Shown one piece after another: positions 19,887 to 28,499 of a stretch of 64,000 bases of DNA (the stretch's first letter is position 1; every line of letters begins with the position of its first letter). This DNA comes from Vibrio coralliilyticus ATCC BAA-450 (lineage in GTDB: Bacteria > Pseudomonadota > Gammaproteobacteria > Enterobacterales > Vibrionaceae), in NCBI RefSeq assembly GCF_000176135.1, contig NZ_ACZN01000013.1, positions 310,001 to 374,000 of the forward strand, written 5' to 3'. The notes under the pieces are model-generated. The model saw only the letters and a program-made list of their open reading frames with translations. It had not been told where the DNA came from and made no database searches. A program made the position numbers and the translations under genes.

Positions 19887-20369
19887 TCAGATTATCGGTT
19901 TCCGGCGATAGAATAGCAATCCCGGCATCGCTAAGCCAACCGCTAATCCCGCAATTATAAACATTGCTTTAAGGAAGTTTTCTGCCAACATCGCGACCAA
20001 CTCATGGCTGTACCCTCTATGATTAAGCTCCACTAAGGCAATCATTGCCTTAAACGCAAATACACCTGGAACCATAGGAATCAACGCCGCTACGGTGAAC
20101 ACTTTCGGATGAGCGAGAAAGCGATGAGACCAATGGATACCAACAATACTAACCAACATCGCAGCAAAAAAGGTGGCCCATTCGATAGGGATACCAAAAT
20201 GCATCATCAAATAACGTGAACCATGACCAATTGCCCCCCCGATAGCACAATAGACCAAGGCTTTTTGGGGGACATTAAAGACTAAAGCAAAACCCACAGC
20301 AGGAATCGCGGCAAACAGCATGTCGTTGAGCAAAGCAACCAATAAATCAAACCACATCACAACACCCAC
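19887..20369 (-). CDS. yjjB: ThrE-family membrane exporter subunit, YjjB-like
   Basis: Small half of a split threonine/serine exporter-family transporter. At most 160 residues; an ATG four codons in (MWFDLLVALL) is an equally good start. About five hydrophobic helices are present, with the conserved AIPAVGFALVFNVP and AHPKVFTVAALIPMVPG. In E. coli, YjjP and YjjB together are linked to succinate export; the substrate here is unknown. Its start overlaps the end of yjjP by 13 bases, so the two are translationally coupled. Confidence 0.92.
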   Translation of the reverse strand: MGVVMWFDLLVALLNDMLFAAIPAVGFALVFNVPQKALVYCAIGGAIGHGSRYLMMHFGIPIEWATFFAAMLVSIVGIHWSHRFLAHPKVFTVAALIPMVPGVFAFKAMIALVELNHRGYSHELVAMLAENFLKAMFIIAGLAVGLAMPGLLFYRRKPII

Positions 20370-21124
20370 CCCCAGACACCAACTAGGCTCATGGCCGCGA
20401 CGATACCAAGGCAGGTTGCCAAGGTAAGCAGGCTTGCCATAACAAAGCGAGCAATGCCCATATTGATACAGCCTTTGAGCATATCAGCGACAGCATTAAT
20501 TAGCGGGAACCCTGGCACCAGCATAAGTACCGAAGAGGCCATAACCAAAAACGGCGAATTACCTAGCCCATAAATTACCGCTTGCGCTGACACAACAGTT
20601 GTAACAAACGCTGTCGCGGCAAAGTTCATCAAGGGGTTAAAGTGGCGATGGCCGATTTCTTGCCTGACTATCATTCCGATCGAAGAAGCGATGAATGTCA
20701 TAGCAAAGACCACCCAATCCCCTCCCGCTAGTCGACTAAATGCAGCGCAAGATAAGCCGATCATACCTACAACTAGCCATCTGTTATAACGTTCGGGACT
20801 AATTCTTTCCAGTTTATGCTGAGCCAAGGCATGATCTATGATTCCCCTTTCGAGCATGATACAAATCCGTTGTATCTGGGTGATGACCCTCATGTTGATT
20901 CCGCGATCAGGGCTGCGGCGTGCAGTGGTAATACAGTGCTCCTGATACACAGTCGTCACTACTAACGAACTTGCAGACAAAGAAACTTCCACCTCATCCA
21001 TGCCACTCGCAAGTCCGATGCGTCGAGTAATATCCCCTACCAATGTGCTCTCTGCACCATGCGCAAGCAGCATTTGCCCGGCTTGAGCGATAAGGCGAGA
21101 AACACTGCGTTGTTTTGAAACCAT
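20357..21124 (-). CDS. yjjP: ThrE-family membrane exporter subunit, YjjP-like
   Basis: Large half of the split exporter, 255 residues. A soluble N-terminal domain covers about 1-115, with the family pattern AGQMLLAHGAES near residue 15, followed by five membrane helices. The motif SVLMLVPGFPLINAVADML near the C-terminal end is typical of the DUF1212/ThrE family. It overlaps yjjB, and the pair forms one unit on the minus strand between obgE and folA. Confidence 0.92.
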   Translation of the reverse strand: MVSKQRSVSRLIAQAGQMLLAHGAESTLVGDITRRIGLASGMDEVEVSLSASSLVVTTVYQEHCITTARRSPDRGINMRVITQIQRICIMLERGIIDHALAQHKLERISPERYNRWLVVGMIGLSCAAFSRLAGGDWVVFAMTFIASSIGMIVRQEIGHRHFNPLMNFAATAFVTTVVSAQAVIYGLGNSPFLVMASSVLMLVPGFPLINAVADMLKGCINMGIARFVMASLLTLATCLGIVAAMSLVGVWGWVL

Positions 21125-21194
21125 AAATCAATCCTACTCCTTTAGAATCCTGCTATTGTGGCGAATCACGCCGACGATTGATTTGATTTAAATA

Positions 21195-21230
21195 CAAAAA
21201 AGCCGCAATGCTTTAAACATTGCGGCTTTC
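21195..21230 (-). terminator. terminator of obgE
   Basis: On the minus strand, AAGCCGCAATG pairs with CATTGCGGCTT around a short loop and is followed by TTTT. It lies just past the obgE stop. Confidence 0.88.
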
Positions 21231-21244
21231 AATCAACTTAAGGA

Positions 21245-22420
<1,176 letters not shown>

Positions 22421-22625
22421 TTACTCCGCCCAATTGCTACATCACGTAGCTGCGTTGCAAATATCATCTCACTAACCGTATTTAGGCAAATGAATGATAT
22501 AAATTCTAGCAGATCCCAATTTCAGATCGATCACCTAAAATCCCAGATCGTTCTGCTACTCAGGAATATATAATGAGGGACTTTTTACAAAGTGCCTTAG
22601 TATCGATTCCATCTCGCTACAAATA

Positions 22626-22655
22626 AAAAACCCCGCCGAATCGGCAGGGCTTTTG
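22626..22655 (-). terminator. terminator of rplU-rpmA
   Basis: On the minus strand, AGCCCTGCCGA pairs with TCGGCGGGG (one bulge) and is followed by six T residues. It separates the ribosomal pair from obgE. Confidence 0.85.
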
Positions 22656-22694
22656 AATTCAGCTAGAAGCCTAAATTCTTAATCTCAGCGAGAA

Positions 22695-22952
22695 TTACTC
22701 AGCTTCGATGCTTACGAATTTACGGTTCTTAGGACCTTTCACTTCGAACTTCACTTTACCTTCAGTAAGAGCGAATAGAGTGTGGTCTTTACCGATACCA
22801 ACGTTAGTACCAGCATGGAACTTAGTACCACGTTGACGAACGATGATGTTACCTGCAAGAACAGATTCACCACCGAAACGCTTAACACCCAGACGTTTAC
22901 TTTCTGAATCGCGGCCGTTACGAGTAGAACCACCAGCTTTTTTGTGTGCCAT
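22695..22952 (-). CDS. rpmA: 50S ribosomal protein L27
   Basis: Large-subunit protein whose N-terminus reaches the peptidyl transferase centre. The 85 residues start [16 protein letters not shown], the classic L27 opening, and are strongly basic. It lies 20 bases after rplU. There is no N-terminal extension of the kind cleaved in Firmicutes. Confidence 0.98.
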   Translation of the reverse strand: MAHKKAGGSTRNGRDSESKRLGVKRFGGESVLAGNIIVRQRGTKFHAGTNVGIGKDHTLFALTEGKVKFEVKGPKNRKFVSIEAE

Positions 22953-22972
22953 TGTTAAACTCTCCTAATAAA

Positions 22973-23284
22973 TTAAGCGTTGATACCAGTGATCTTCACT
23001 TCAGTGAACCACTGACGGTGACCCTGTTGCTTACGAGAGTGCTTACGACGACGGAACTTAACGACTTTAACTTTGTCGCCACGACCGTGTTGTACAACTT
23101 CAGCAACTACTTTGCCGCCCTCTACTAGAGGAGCGCCAACTTGAACGTCTTCGCCGTTAGCAACAAGAAGAACTTTATCAAATTCAACAGTTGCACCAGT
23201 TTCTACGTCTAATTTCTCTAAACGAAGAGTTTGACCTTCGCTTACACGGTGTTGTTTACCACCAGATTGGAAAACAGCGTACAT
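22973..23284 (-). CDS. rplU: 50S ribosomal protein L21
   Basis: Large-subunit protein that binds 23S rRNA. The 103 residues open [18 protein letters not shown], as in all L21 proteins, with the basic [14 protein letters not shown] stretch near residues 78-91. It is the first gene of rplU-rpmA, divergent from ispB across a 272-base gap that must hold both promoters. Confidence 0.98.
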   Translation of the reverse strand: MYAVFQSGGKQHRVSEGQTLRLEKLDVETGATVEFDKVLLVANGEDVQVGAPLVEGGKVVAEVVQHGRGDKVKVVKFRRRKHSRKQQGHRQWFTEVKITGINA

Positions 23285-23556
23285 ATCTTACTCCGCTTTT
23301 TCCGCACAGCCTTATGCTTATTTAATGAGCATCATGGGTGTGCGCTAAACTAATCATCAATAGGGCGCAGATTCTACAGAAGAGATGTCCCTATGACAAG
23401 CCATATTTTGAAAAAATTGGCGAAAAGCTAATCGCCAGATAAAAGTGCGGCAATCATGCCCTTTAGCCATGTATTAATCAACGTTTTTTAGTGTATTATT
23501 CAGTAATTAAATCAGATAAGAAGACCTTACTAGTTCTAACTTCAGCCGGATTTACA

Positions 23557-24528
23557 ATGGATTTTAAAGCTATCCAAGCGCTAACTGCCGATGACATGGC
23601 AAAAGTGAATGAAACAATTCATGCTCAACTCAACTCAGACGTATCTTTAATCAACCAATTAGGTTTTTACATCATTAGTGGTGGTGGTAAGCGCATACGT
23701 CCCCTTTTAGCTGTGCTGTCAGCTCGTGCTCTGGGCTACCAGGGCCAGGCGCACACCACAGCAGCAGCGTTTATTGAATTTATTCACACAGCTACACTGC
23801 TACACGATGATGTTGTCGACGAATCCGATATGCGTCGCGGAAAAGCAACCGCCAATGCCGCTTTCGGTAATGCAGCCAGCGTATTGGTTGGTGACTTTAT
23901 CTATACGCGCTCTTTTCAAATGATGACAGAGCTAGGATCCATGAAGATCCTTAAGTTGATGAGTGATGCGGTCAACATCATCGCTGAAGGTGAAGTTCAA
24001 CAGTTAATGAACTGTAATGACCCAGATACCACAGAAGAAAGCTACATGCAGGTTATCTACTCTAAGACTGCACGTCTGTTCGAGGCCGCTACTCAAATTG
24101 GCGCTATTCTTAATGATGCTCCATCGGAAGTAGAAACCGCTCTGCAAAACTATGGTAAATATTTGGGTACCGCATTCCAGTTGATCGATGATGTCATGGA
24201 CTACACATCTGATGGCGATGAAATGGGTAAAAATGTTGGTGATGATCTTGCAGAAGGTAAACCAACGCTGCCGCTGCTCTATGCGATGCAACATGGCACA
24301 CCCGAGCAAACCCAGATGATTCGTGAGGCGATTGAAAAAGCCAACGGTATGGAGAAGCTCGATTCCATTATGGAAGCCATGGAGCAGACAGGTTCTTTAG
24401 AATATACCCGCCAAAAAGCGTATCAAGAAGCGGATAAAGCAATTGCAGAATTATCTGTCCTCAGCGAGTCTCCTTATAAGGAAGCTCTCGTAACACTGGC
24501 ACATATGTCAGTACATCGCTCGAAATAA
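23557..24528 (+). CDS. ispB: octaprenyl diphosphate synthase
   Basis: Makes the C40 side chain of ubiquinone and menaquinone from farnesyl and isopentenyl diphosphates. The ATG at 23557 gives MDFKAIQALTA and 323 residues, the family length; an in-frame extension of 22 residues upstream is rejected. Both aspartate-rich motifs are present: DDVVDESDMRRG near residue 84 and DDVMDYTSD near residue 211. It is divergent from rplU, as in E. coli. Confidence 0.96.
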   Translation: MDFKAIQALTADDMAKVNETIHAQLNSDVSLINQLGFYIISGGGKRIRPLLAVLSARALGYQGQAHTTAAAFIEFIHTATLLHDDVVDESDMRRGKATANAAFGNAASVLVGDFIYTRSFQMMTELGSMKILKLMSDAVNIIAEGEVQQLMNCNDPDTTEESYMQVIYSKTARLFEAATQIGAILNDAPSEVETALQNYGKYLGTAFQLIDDVMDYTSDGDEMGKNVGDDLAEGKPTLPLLYAMQHGTPEQTQMIREAIEKANGMEKLDSIMEAMEQTGSLEYTRQKAYQEADKAIAELSVLSESPYKEALVTLAHMSVHRSK

Positions 24529-24540
24529 CTTCATATGTAA

Positions 24541-24566
24541 CAACGGGAACCCTAAAGTTCCCGTTG
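24541..24566 (+). terminator. hairpin after ispB
   Basis: CAACGGGAAC pairs perfectly with GTTCCCGTTG around a six-base loop, 12 bases after the ispB stop. The U tract is absent, so termination strength is uncertain. Confidence 0.6.
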
Positions 24567-24900
24567 ATTCCAGCCCAGCAAATCGAAGGTCTATTGACTC
24601 TGCTATTACTAACTCCGAGCTAAGTCTGATGCCGCACTTTTGTTAGTAATAAGTCTTCCCCGCTCTTTCAACCTAGCAGTAAATGACCAACACGGGCAAG
24701 CATTCCGTACATTTTGCGACCAATCGTATTGTTCGTTCAAGCAAGTTGCCACTGTTACACCCGAAATTAGCAACACGCTGCCATTTATTATTGGATCACG
24801 AAAGCGTCATCGCTCGTTCATAAATCTCTCACTCCACTGACCTCAAACTGCAATCAAACCGACCTAATCTCGGTTTGAAAATCGTAGAACCGAGGACAAT
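24567..24900 (+). promoter_or_regulatory. long 5' region of the OlsF-like gene with a 10-base inverted repeat
   Basis: These 334 bases hold no convincing gene. TATTACTAAC at 24604-24613 and its exact complement GTTAGTAATA at 24642-24651 are separated by 28 bases and could be paired operator halves or an RNA stem. A Shine-Dalgarno sequence (GAGGA) is seen at 24892-24896, just ahead of the ATG at 24901. No Pho-box-like tandem repeat was found. Confidence 0.4.
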
Positions 24901-26655
24901 ATGGAAGTTTCGAGCCCTTTTCGTTTACCACGTAAGACACCTTTTGGTTTAGGAGAAAACTTAGCCGAGTGGGCCACTGGTCTACATAAGCTTGACCAAT
25001 ATTACGCGCAAAGGCCAGTAGGCTGTGATAGCAAAGCATTTCTTCGATTTACTCTAGAGATTCTCGGTATTGATTATCAGGTAATTAAAGGCTCTTTGAC
25101 GCATATTCCTACCCAAGGAGCAACAGTGGTCGTGGCCAACCATCCTCTTGGCTGCGTTGAAGGGGTGATACTGGCAGAGCTACTGCTGCATGTCAGAGAC
25201 GATGTACAGATATTGGCAAACCAGTATTTAAAAACTGTCCCTGAGCTGGATAAGCTGTTTATAGGTGTCGACGTATTTGAAGGCAAGAACGCCCACAAAG
25301 CGAACCTTAAAGCGCTTCGACAGGCTCACCATCATTTAGATCAAGGTGGGCTATTGCTCCTTTTCCCTGCAGGGGAAGTCTCCCAGCTGGTTGATCGTAA
25401 GACTCAACGTATCGAGGATAAGGAATGGAGCCGTTCGGTGAGCAGCTTAGTGCGTAAGGCCAAAGCGAGTACCATACCAATGTTTATCGATGGTCAAAAC
25501 TCCAAGCGCTTCTATATGGCTGGCAAAGTGCACCCTCTACTAAGAACCTTGATGCTTGGCCGCGAACTACTCAATAAAACCCAACAGCCGATCAATATAT
25601 CTATCGGGTCGGCAATCAAATTTAAAGAAGTCAACGGCCTAACAGATGCGCAAATTGTTAACTACCTTCGCCTGAATACCTACTTATTACAAAACAAAAC
25701 TTTAACTGGTGGGCACAGCGAAGAGTTAGAGTCTAACCCTTTACCTGTCGCGCACGCTTTACCTGTTCAAGACCTTAAAACTGACCTTGCCAAGCTACCG
25801 GCTGAGCATCACTTATTGACCAGTGGTGAGTTTGACGTCTATTGCACTGACGCCGAGCATATTCCTTCATTACTGCATGAAATAGGCAGGCTGAGAGAGA
25901 ATAACTTTCGCAAAGTGGGTGAAGGTACAGGCCTCGCTTTAGACATCGACGAATTTGATCGTTACTACAAGCATTTGTTTATCTGGGACAGAGATAATGA
26001 ATGCCTAGTTGGCGCCTATCGTCTTGGGTTAATCGATAAGCTTATGCAGAACAAGGGGTTGTCCGGCCTTTATTCGAGAACCCTTTTTCATTATGGCGAA
26101 GACTTTCTCAACACCATGGGCAAATCGATTGAAATGGGTCGCTCGGTGATTGATGAACGTTATCAAAAAAGTATGGGCGCTCTGCTATTGCTCTGGAAAG
26201 GGATCGCCACTTTCGTCCACCGCAACCCAAGCTATACGCATTTGTTTGGCCCTGTCAGTATCAGTAACGATTACAGTGAGCAAGCAAGACAACTGCTTGC
26301 CGATACCATGACTCTCCATCATTACGACTCAGAGAAAGCCGAATATGTGACACCATCGAACCCTCTGCCAGTTCAACCTAAAAATTGGAATACTAGCATG
26401 CTGACCGCGTTGGGCGATCTCCAGCTATTGTCGCGAGTGATTGCTCGTATTGATGACGGCAAAGGGGTTCCCGTATTGTTGCGTCAATATTTGGGCCTGA
26501 ATGGTAAATTAGTGTCGTTCAATGTCGATCCTTCTTTTAACAATGCATTAGATGGGTTGATCATGGTTGATCTTCAGCAAGTACCAGTCAAAACACTAGC
26601 CCGTTACATGGGCACTTCTCAAGCCCAGCAGTACCTAGCGCATCACACCCCTTAA
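24901..26655 (+). CDS. olsF: two-domain acyltransferase, OlsF-type ornithine lipid synthase-like
   Basis: A 584-residue fusion. The N-terminal part (about 60-270) is a PlsC/OlsA-like O-acyltransferase with VVVANHPLGCVEG, where the usual HX4D is replaced by a histidine followed five residues later by Glu, and with LLLLFPAGEVS. The C-terminal part (about 300-480) is an OlsB-like GNAT N-acyltransferase with LVGAYRLG and EMGRSVIDERYQ. In OlsF proteins the C-terminal part N-acylates ornithine and the N-terminal part adds the second chain. Old annotations call this family putative hemolysin. Making ornithine lipid in this organism is inference. Confidence 0.8.
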   Translation: MEVSSPFRLPRKTPFGLGENLAEWATGLHKLDQYYAQRPVGCDSKAFLRFTLEILGIDYQVIKGSLTHIPTQGATVVVANHPLGCVEGVILAELLLHVRDDVQILANQYLKTVPELDKLFIGVDVFEGKNAHKANLKALRQAHHHLDQGGLLLLFPAGEVSQLVDRKTQRIEDKEWSRSVSSLVRKAKASTIPMFIDGQNSKRFYMAGKVHPLLRTLMLGRELLNKTQQPINISIGSAIKFKEVNGLTDAQIVNYLRLNTYLLQNKTLTGGHSEELESNPLPVAHALPVQDLKTDLAKLPAEHHLLTSGEFDVYCTDAEHIPSLLHEIGRLRENNFRKVGEGTGLALDIDEFDRYYKHLFIWDRDNECLVGAYRLGLIDKLMQNKGLSGLYSRTLFHYGEDFLNTMGKSIEMGRSVIDERYQKSMGALLLLWKGIATFVHRNPSYTHLFGPVSISNDYSEQARQLLADTMTLHHYDSEKAEYVTPSNPLPVQPKNWNTSMLTALGDLQLLSRVIARIDDGKGVPVLLRQYLGLNGKLVSFNVDPSFNNALDGLIMVDLQQVPVKTLARYMGTSQAQQYLAHHTP

Positions 26656-26674
26656 CTTGGTTGAACAACAACGA

Positions 26675-26703
26675 AAATGCTGCGTGACTTACGCAGCACT
26701 TTT
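26675..26703 (+). terminator. terminator of the OlsF-like gene
   Basis: GCTGCGT and ACGCAGC form a seven-pair stem around a five-base loop. CACTTTT follows, about 25 bases after the stop codon. Confidence 0.75.
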
Positions 26704-26919
26704 GCTATCCAGAGAATTCACTTGATTTAAAATAAATTTCAAAGCGATCTTTCACACCGTAACTCAGCAACAAAGCAACAATCTTTCATAGCTGCTAAAA
26801 AGCCGACTTTTATATCGATTGACCAAGATTATGCCAATCAAAAATCCATTGACGGAACTATCATCTAACTGAAATCTAGGGGTAACGATAATCACAATAA
26901 CAAGGAAGTAACCTCCATC

Positions 26920-27999
26920 ATGATGCCATCTCATAAAACCATTCGCTCTACAGTTACTGGCGCCATCGCGTTGCTATTAGGTTTAGCGTCTGTCACCAGT
27001 TTCGCCGCAGAAAAAGTCTATCGACTCAAGCTAGCTGAAACTTGGGGACCAAATACTCCAATTCTAGGTGATGCCACGAAGAACATGGCTCAGTTAGCAG
27101 AGGAGATGTCTAACGGACGCCTTAAGATTCGCATAGACTCTGCCAATAAACACAAAGCGCCATTGGGCATTTTCGATATGGTCAAGTCAGGTCAGTACGA
27201 CCTTGGGCACTCCAGTTCGTATTATTGGAAAGGTAAAGTACCTAACACACTGTATTTCTCTTCCATGCCCTTCGGGATGATCACGACCGAGCAATACGCT
27301 TGGTTTTATCGTGGTGGTGGTATGGAGTTGATGGAAAAAGTCTATGCACCGCATAACTTACTTTCCTTCCCTGGTGGCAACTCCGATATTCAGATGGGCG
27401 GCTGGTTTAAAAAAGAGATCAATTCCGTTGAAGACCTAAAAGGTTTAAAAATTCGCATTCCTGGATTTGCCGGTGAAGTGATGGCCAAGGTTGGAGCAAA
27501 ACCAACCAACATAGCTCCTGGCGAACTGTATACCTCACTTGAACGAGGCACAATTGATGCGCTTGAATGGGTAGGCCCTGCTTTCGATTTGCGTATGGGC
27601 TTTCAAAAAATCGCCCCCTACTATTACACAGCGTGGCACGAGCCTGGCTCTGAAACTCAATTCCTAGTCAATAAAAAAACGTGGGACAGACTACCTAAAG
27701 ATCTTCAATCGATCCTAGAAACAGCATTCAGGGTAGCGGCATTTGATATGTACACACAGGCACTCGATGCTAATGCCAACAGCTGGGCGAGCATGAGCGC
27801 TGAATATCCCAACATTAAAGTTCGAGATTTTCCACCGGAAGTGCTCAGCGCAATGCAAACCGCGACTCAAGAACTGTTAGAAGAGCTAGCGAACAAAGAT
27901 GAACTAGCAAAGGAGATCATCAGCTCTCAGAAACAGTACCTGACTAAGGTGCGTGCCTGGACCAATATTTCTTCCAAAGCTTATCTAGATAGCAATTAA
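26920..27999 (+). CDS. TRAP transporter solute-binding protein, DctP family, orphan
   Basis: Periplasmic receptor of a tripartite ATP-independent transporter. It has 359 residues with a signal peptide (cleavage near SFA/AE, about residue 30). The DctP-family core is present: LKLAETWGPNTP, DLKGLKIRIPGFAGEV with the conserved ligand arginine, and TSLERGTIDALEWVGP. It resembles the TakP/keto-acid or mannitol-type branch more than C4-dicarboxylate DctP, but the ligand cannot be read from sequence. No dctQ or dctM membrane subunits are adjacent. It lies 500 bases upstream of mtlA and ends in its own hairpin. Confidence 0.88.
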   Translation: MMPSHKTIRSTVTGAIALLLGLASVTSFAAEKVYRLKLAETWGPNTPILGDATKNMAQLAEEMSNGRLKIRIDSANKHKAPLGIFDMVKSGQYDLGHSSSYYWKGKVPNTLYFSSMPFGMITTEQYAWFYRGGGMELMEKVYAPHNLLSFPGGNSDIQMGGWFKKEINSVEDLKGLKIRIPGFAGEVMAKVGAKPTNIAPGELYTSLERGTIDALEWVGPAFDLRMGFQKIAPYYYTAWHEPGSETQFLVNKKTWDRLPKDLQSILETAFRVAAFDMYTQALDANANSWASMSAEYPNIKVRDFPPEVLSAMQTATQELLEELANKDELAKEIISSQKQYLTKVRAWTNISSKAYLDSN

Positions 28000-28006
28000 G
28001 CCTTTT

Positions 28007-28036
28007 GTGGGTGGCAAAATGTCCTTGCCACCCATT
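28007..28036 (+). terminator. hairpin after the TRAP solute-binding protein gene
   Basis: TGGGTGGCAA and TTGCCACCCA form a perfect 10-pair stem around six bases, followed only by TTT. It is probably a terminator. Confidence 0.7.
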
Positions 28037-28105
28037 TGAAAGCACATCAATAACCTGCCGTTTTCCTCTAGAACTTACTGTTGCTTTATTTCACCAAAGC
28101 AAAAA

Positions 28106-28121
28106 TGAGATATTTATCACA
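28106..28121 (+). promoter_or_regulatory. candidate CRP site 1 upstream of mtlA
   Basis: TGAGA-N6-TCACA, one mismatch from the CRP core TGTGA-N6-TCACA. It lies about 380 bases ahead of mtlA. Confidence 0.5.
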
Positions 28122-28201
28122 CCAAAAGTAAAGATCATCCACCCTATCAATCAGGCAAAGATCACAAAATTATAATATTCGATAATTCAACGCCAATAAT
28201 T

Positions 28202-28217
28202 AGTGATTTAAATCACA
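28202..28217 (+). promoter_or_regulatory. candidate CRP site 2 upstream of mtlA
   Basis: AGTGATTTAAATCACA: one mismatch from the TGTGA-N6-TCACA core, within a longer AT-rich palindrome (GTGATTTAAATCAC). This is the best CRP-like match in the region. Confidence 0.6.
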
Positions 28218-28245
28218 AAATATCAACCAATTAAAAACAAGGAAA

Positions 28246-28261
28246 TGTGAGTATGATCATG
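28246..28261 (+). promoter_or_regulatory. candidate CRP site 3 upstream of mtlA
   Basis: TGTGA-N6-TCATG has a perfect left half and three of five bases in the right half. It lies just ahead of two TTGACA hexamers at 28271 and 28286. Confidence 0.35.
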
Positions 28262-28360
28262 TGATTTTTATTGACATATGAGTTGTTGACAATTTGTATG
28301 AAAATTACACGCCAATTACTTGATAGAGATCGCTATAAGAAAGCGTTATTGGCAGGATTA

Positions 28361-28426
28361 TTTGCATGACGTCACAAAAAACCCGTCGTCAGTTCCAAAA
28401 TGAATTTGTGTGGTAAATTGATTGGG
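28361..28426 (+). promoter_or_regulatory. candidate mtlA promoter region with CRP-like half site
   Basis: An extended -10 element TG-G-TAAATT (28411-28419) would start transcription near 28426, giving a leader of about 75 bases. A CRP-like element with a perfect right half (TCACA, 28372-28376) would be centred near -58 to -62. An alternative promoter is TTGACA at 28271 with TTGTAT at 28294. The choice between them is inference; the first fits the reported overlap of MtlS with the mtlA leader in V. cholerae. Confidence 0.4.
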
Positions 28427-28493
28427 TACTAAGCAATCAAGCGGTTTTGGCGAACCGTACTACTACAATATTCATCAGAACATCGAACGGGGA
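28376..28493 (-). ncRNA. mtlS: MtlS-like antisense RNA to the mtlA leader
   Basis: On the minus strand an extended -10 box, TG-A-TATCAT (28508-28500), overlaps the mtlA start codon and would start an RNA near 28493. A run of six T residues at 28381-28376 gives a natural 3' end, so the RNA is about 118 bases. In V. cholerae the 120-base MtlS lies antisense to the mtlA leader and represses MtlA synthesis. Two hairpins are visible in the region (28418-28440 and 28442-28457). Position and size agree with MtlS; expression is not shown here. Confidence 0.6.
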
Positions 28494-28499
28494 ACTGTT

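Noticed and set aside
24567..24900. Short plus-strand ORF at 24640-24840
   Set aside because: No ribosome site, no recognisable family, and unlike the codon use of its neighbours.
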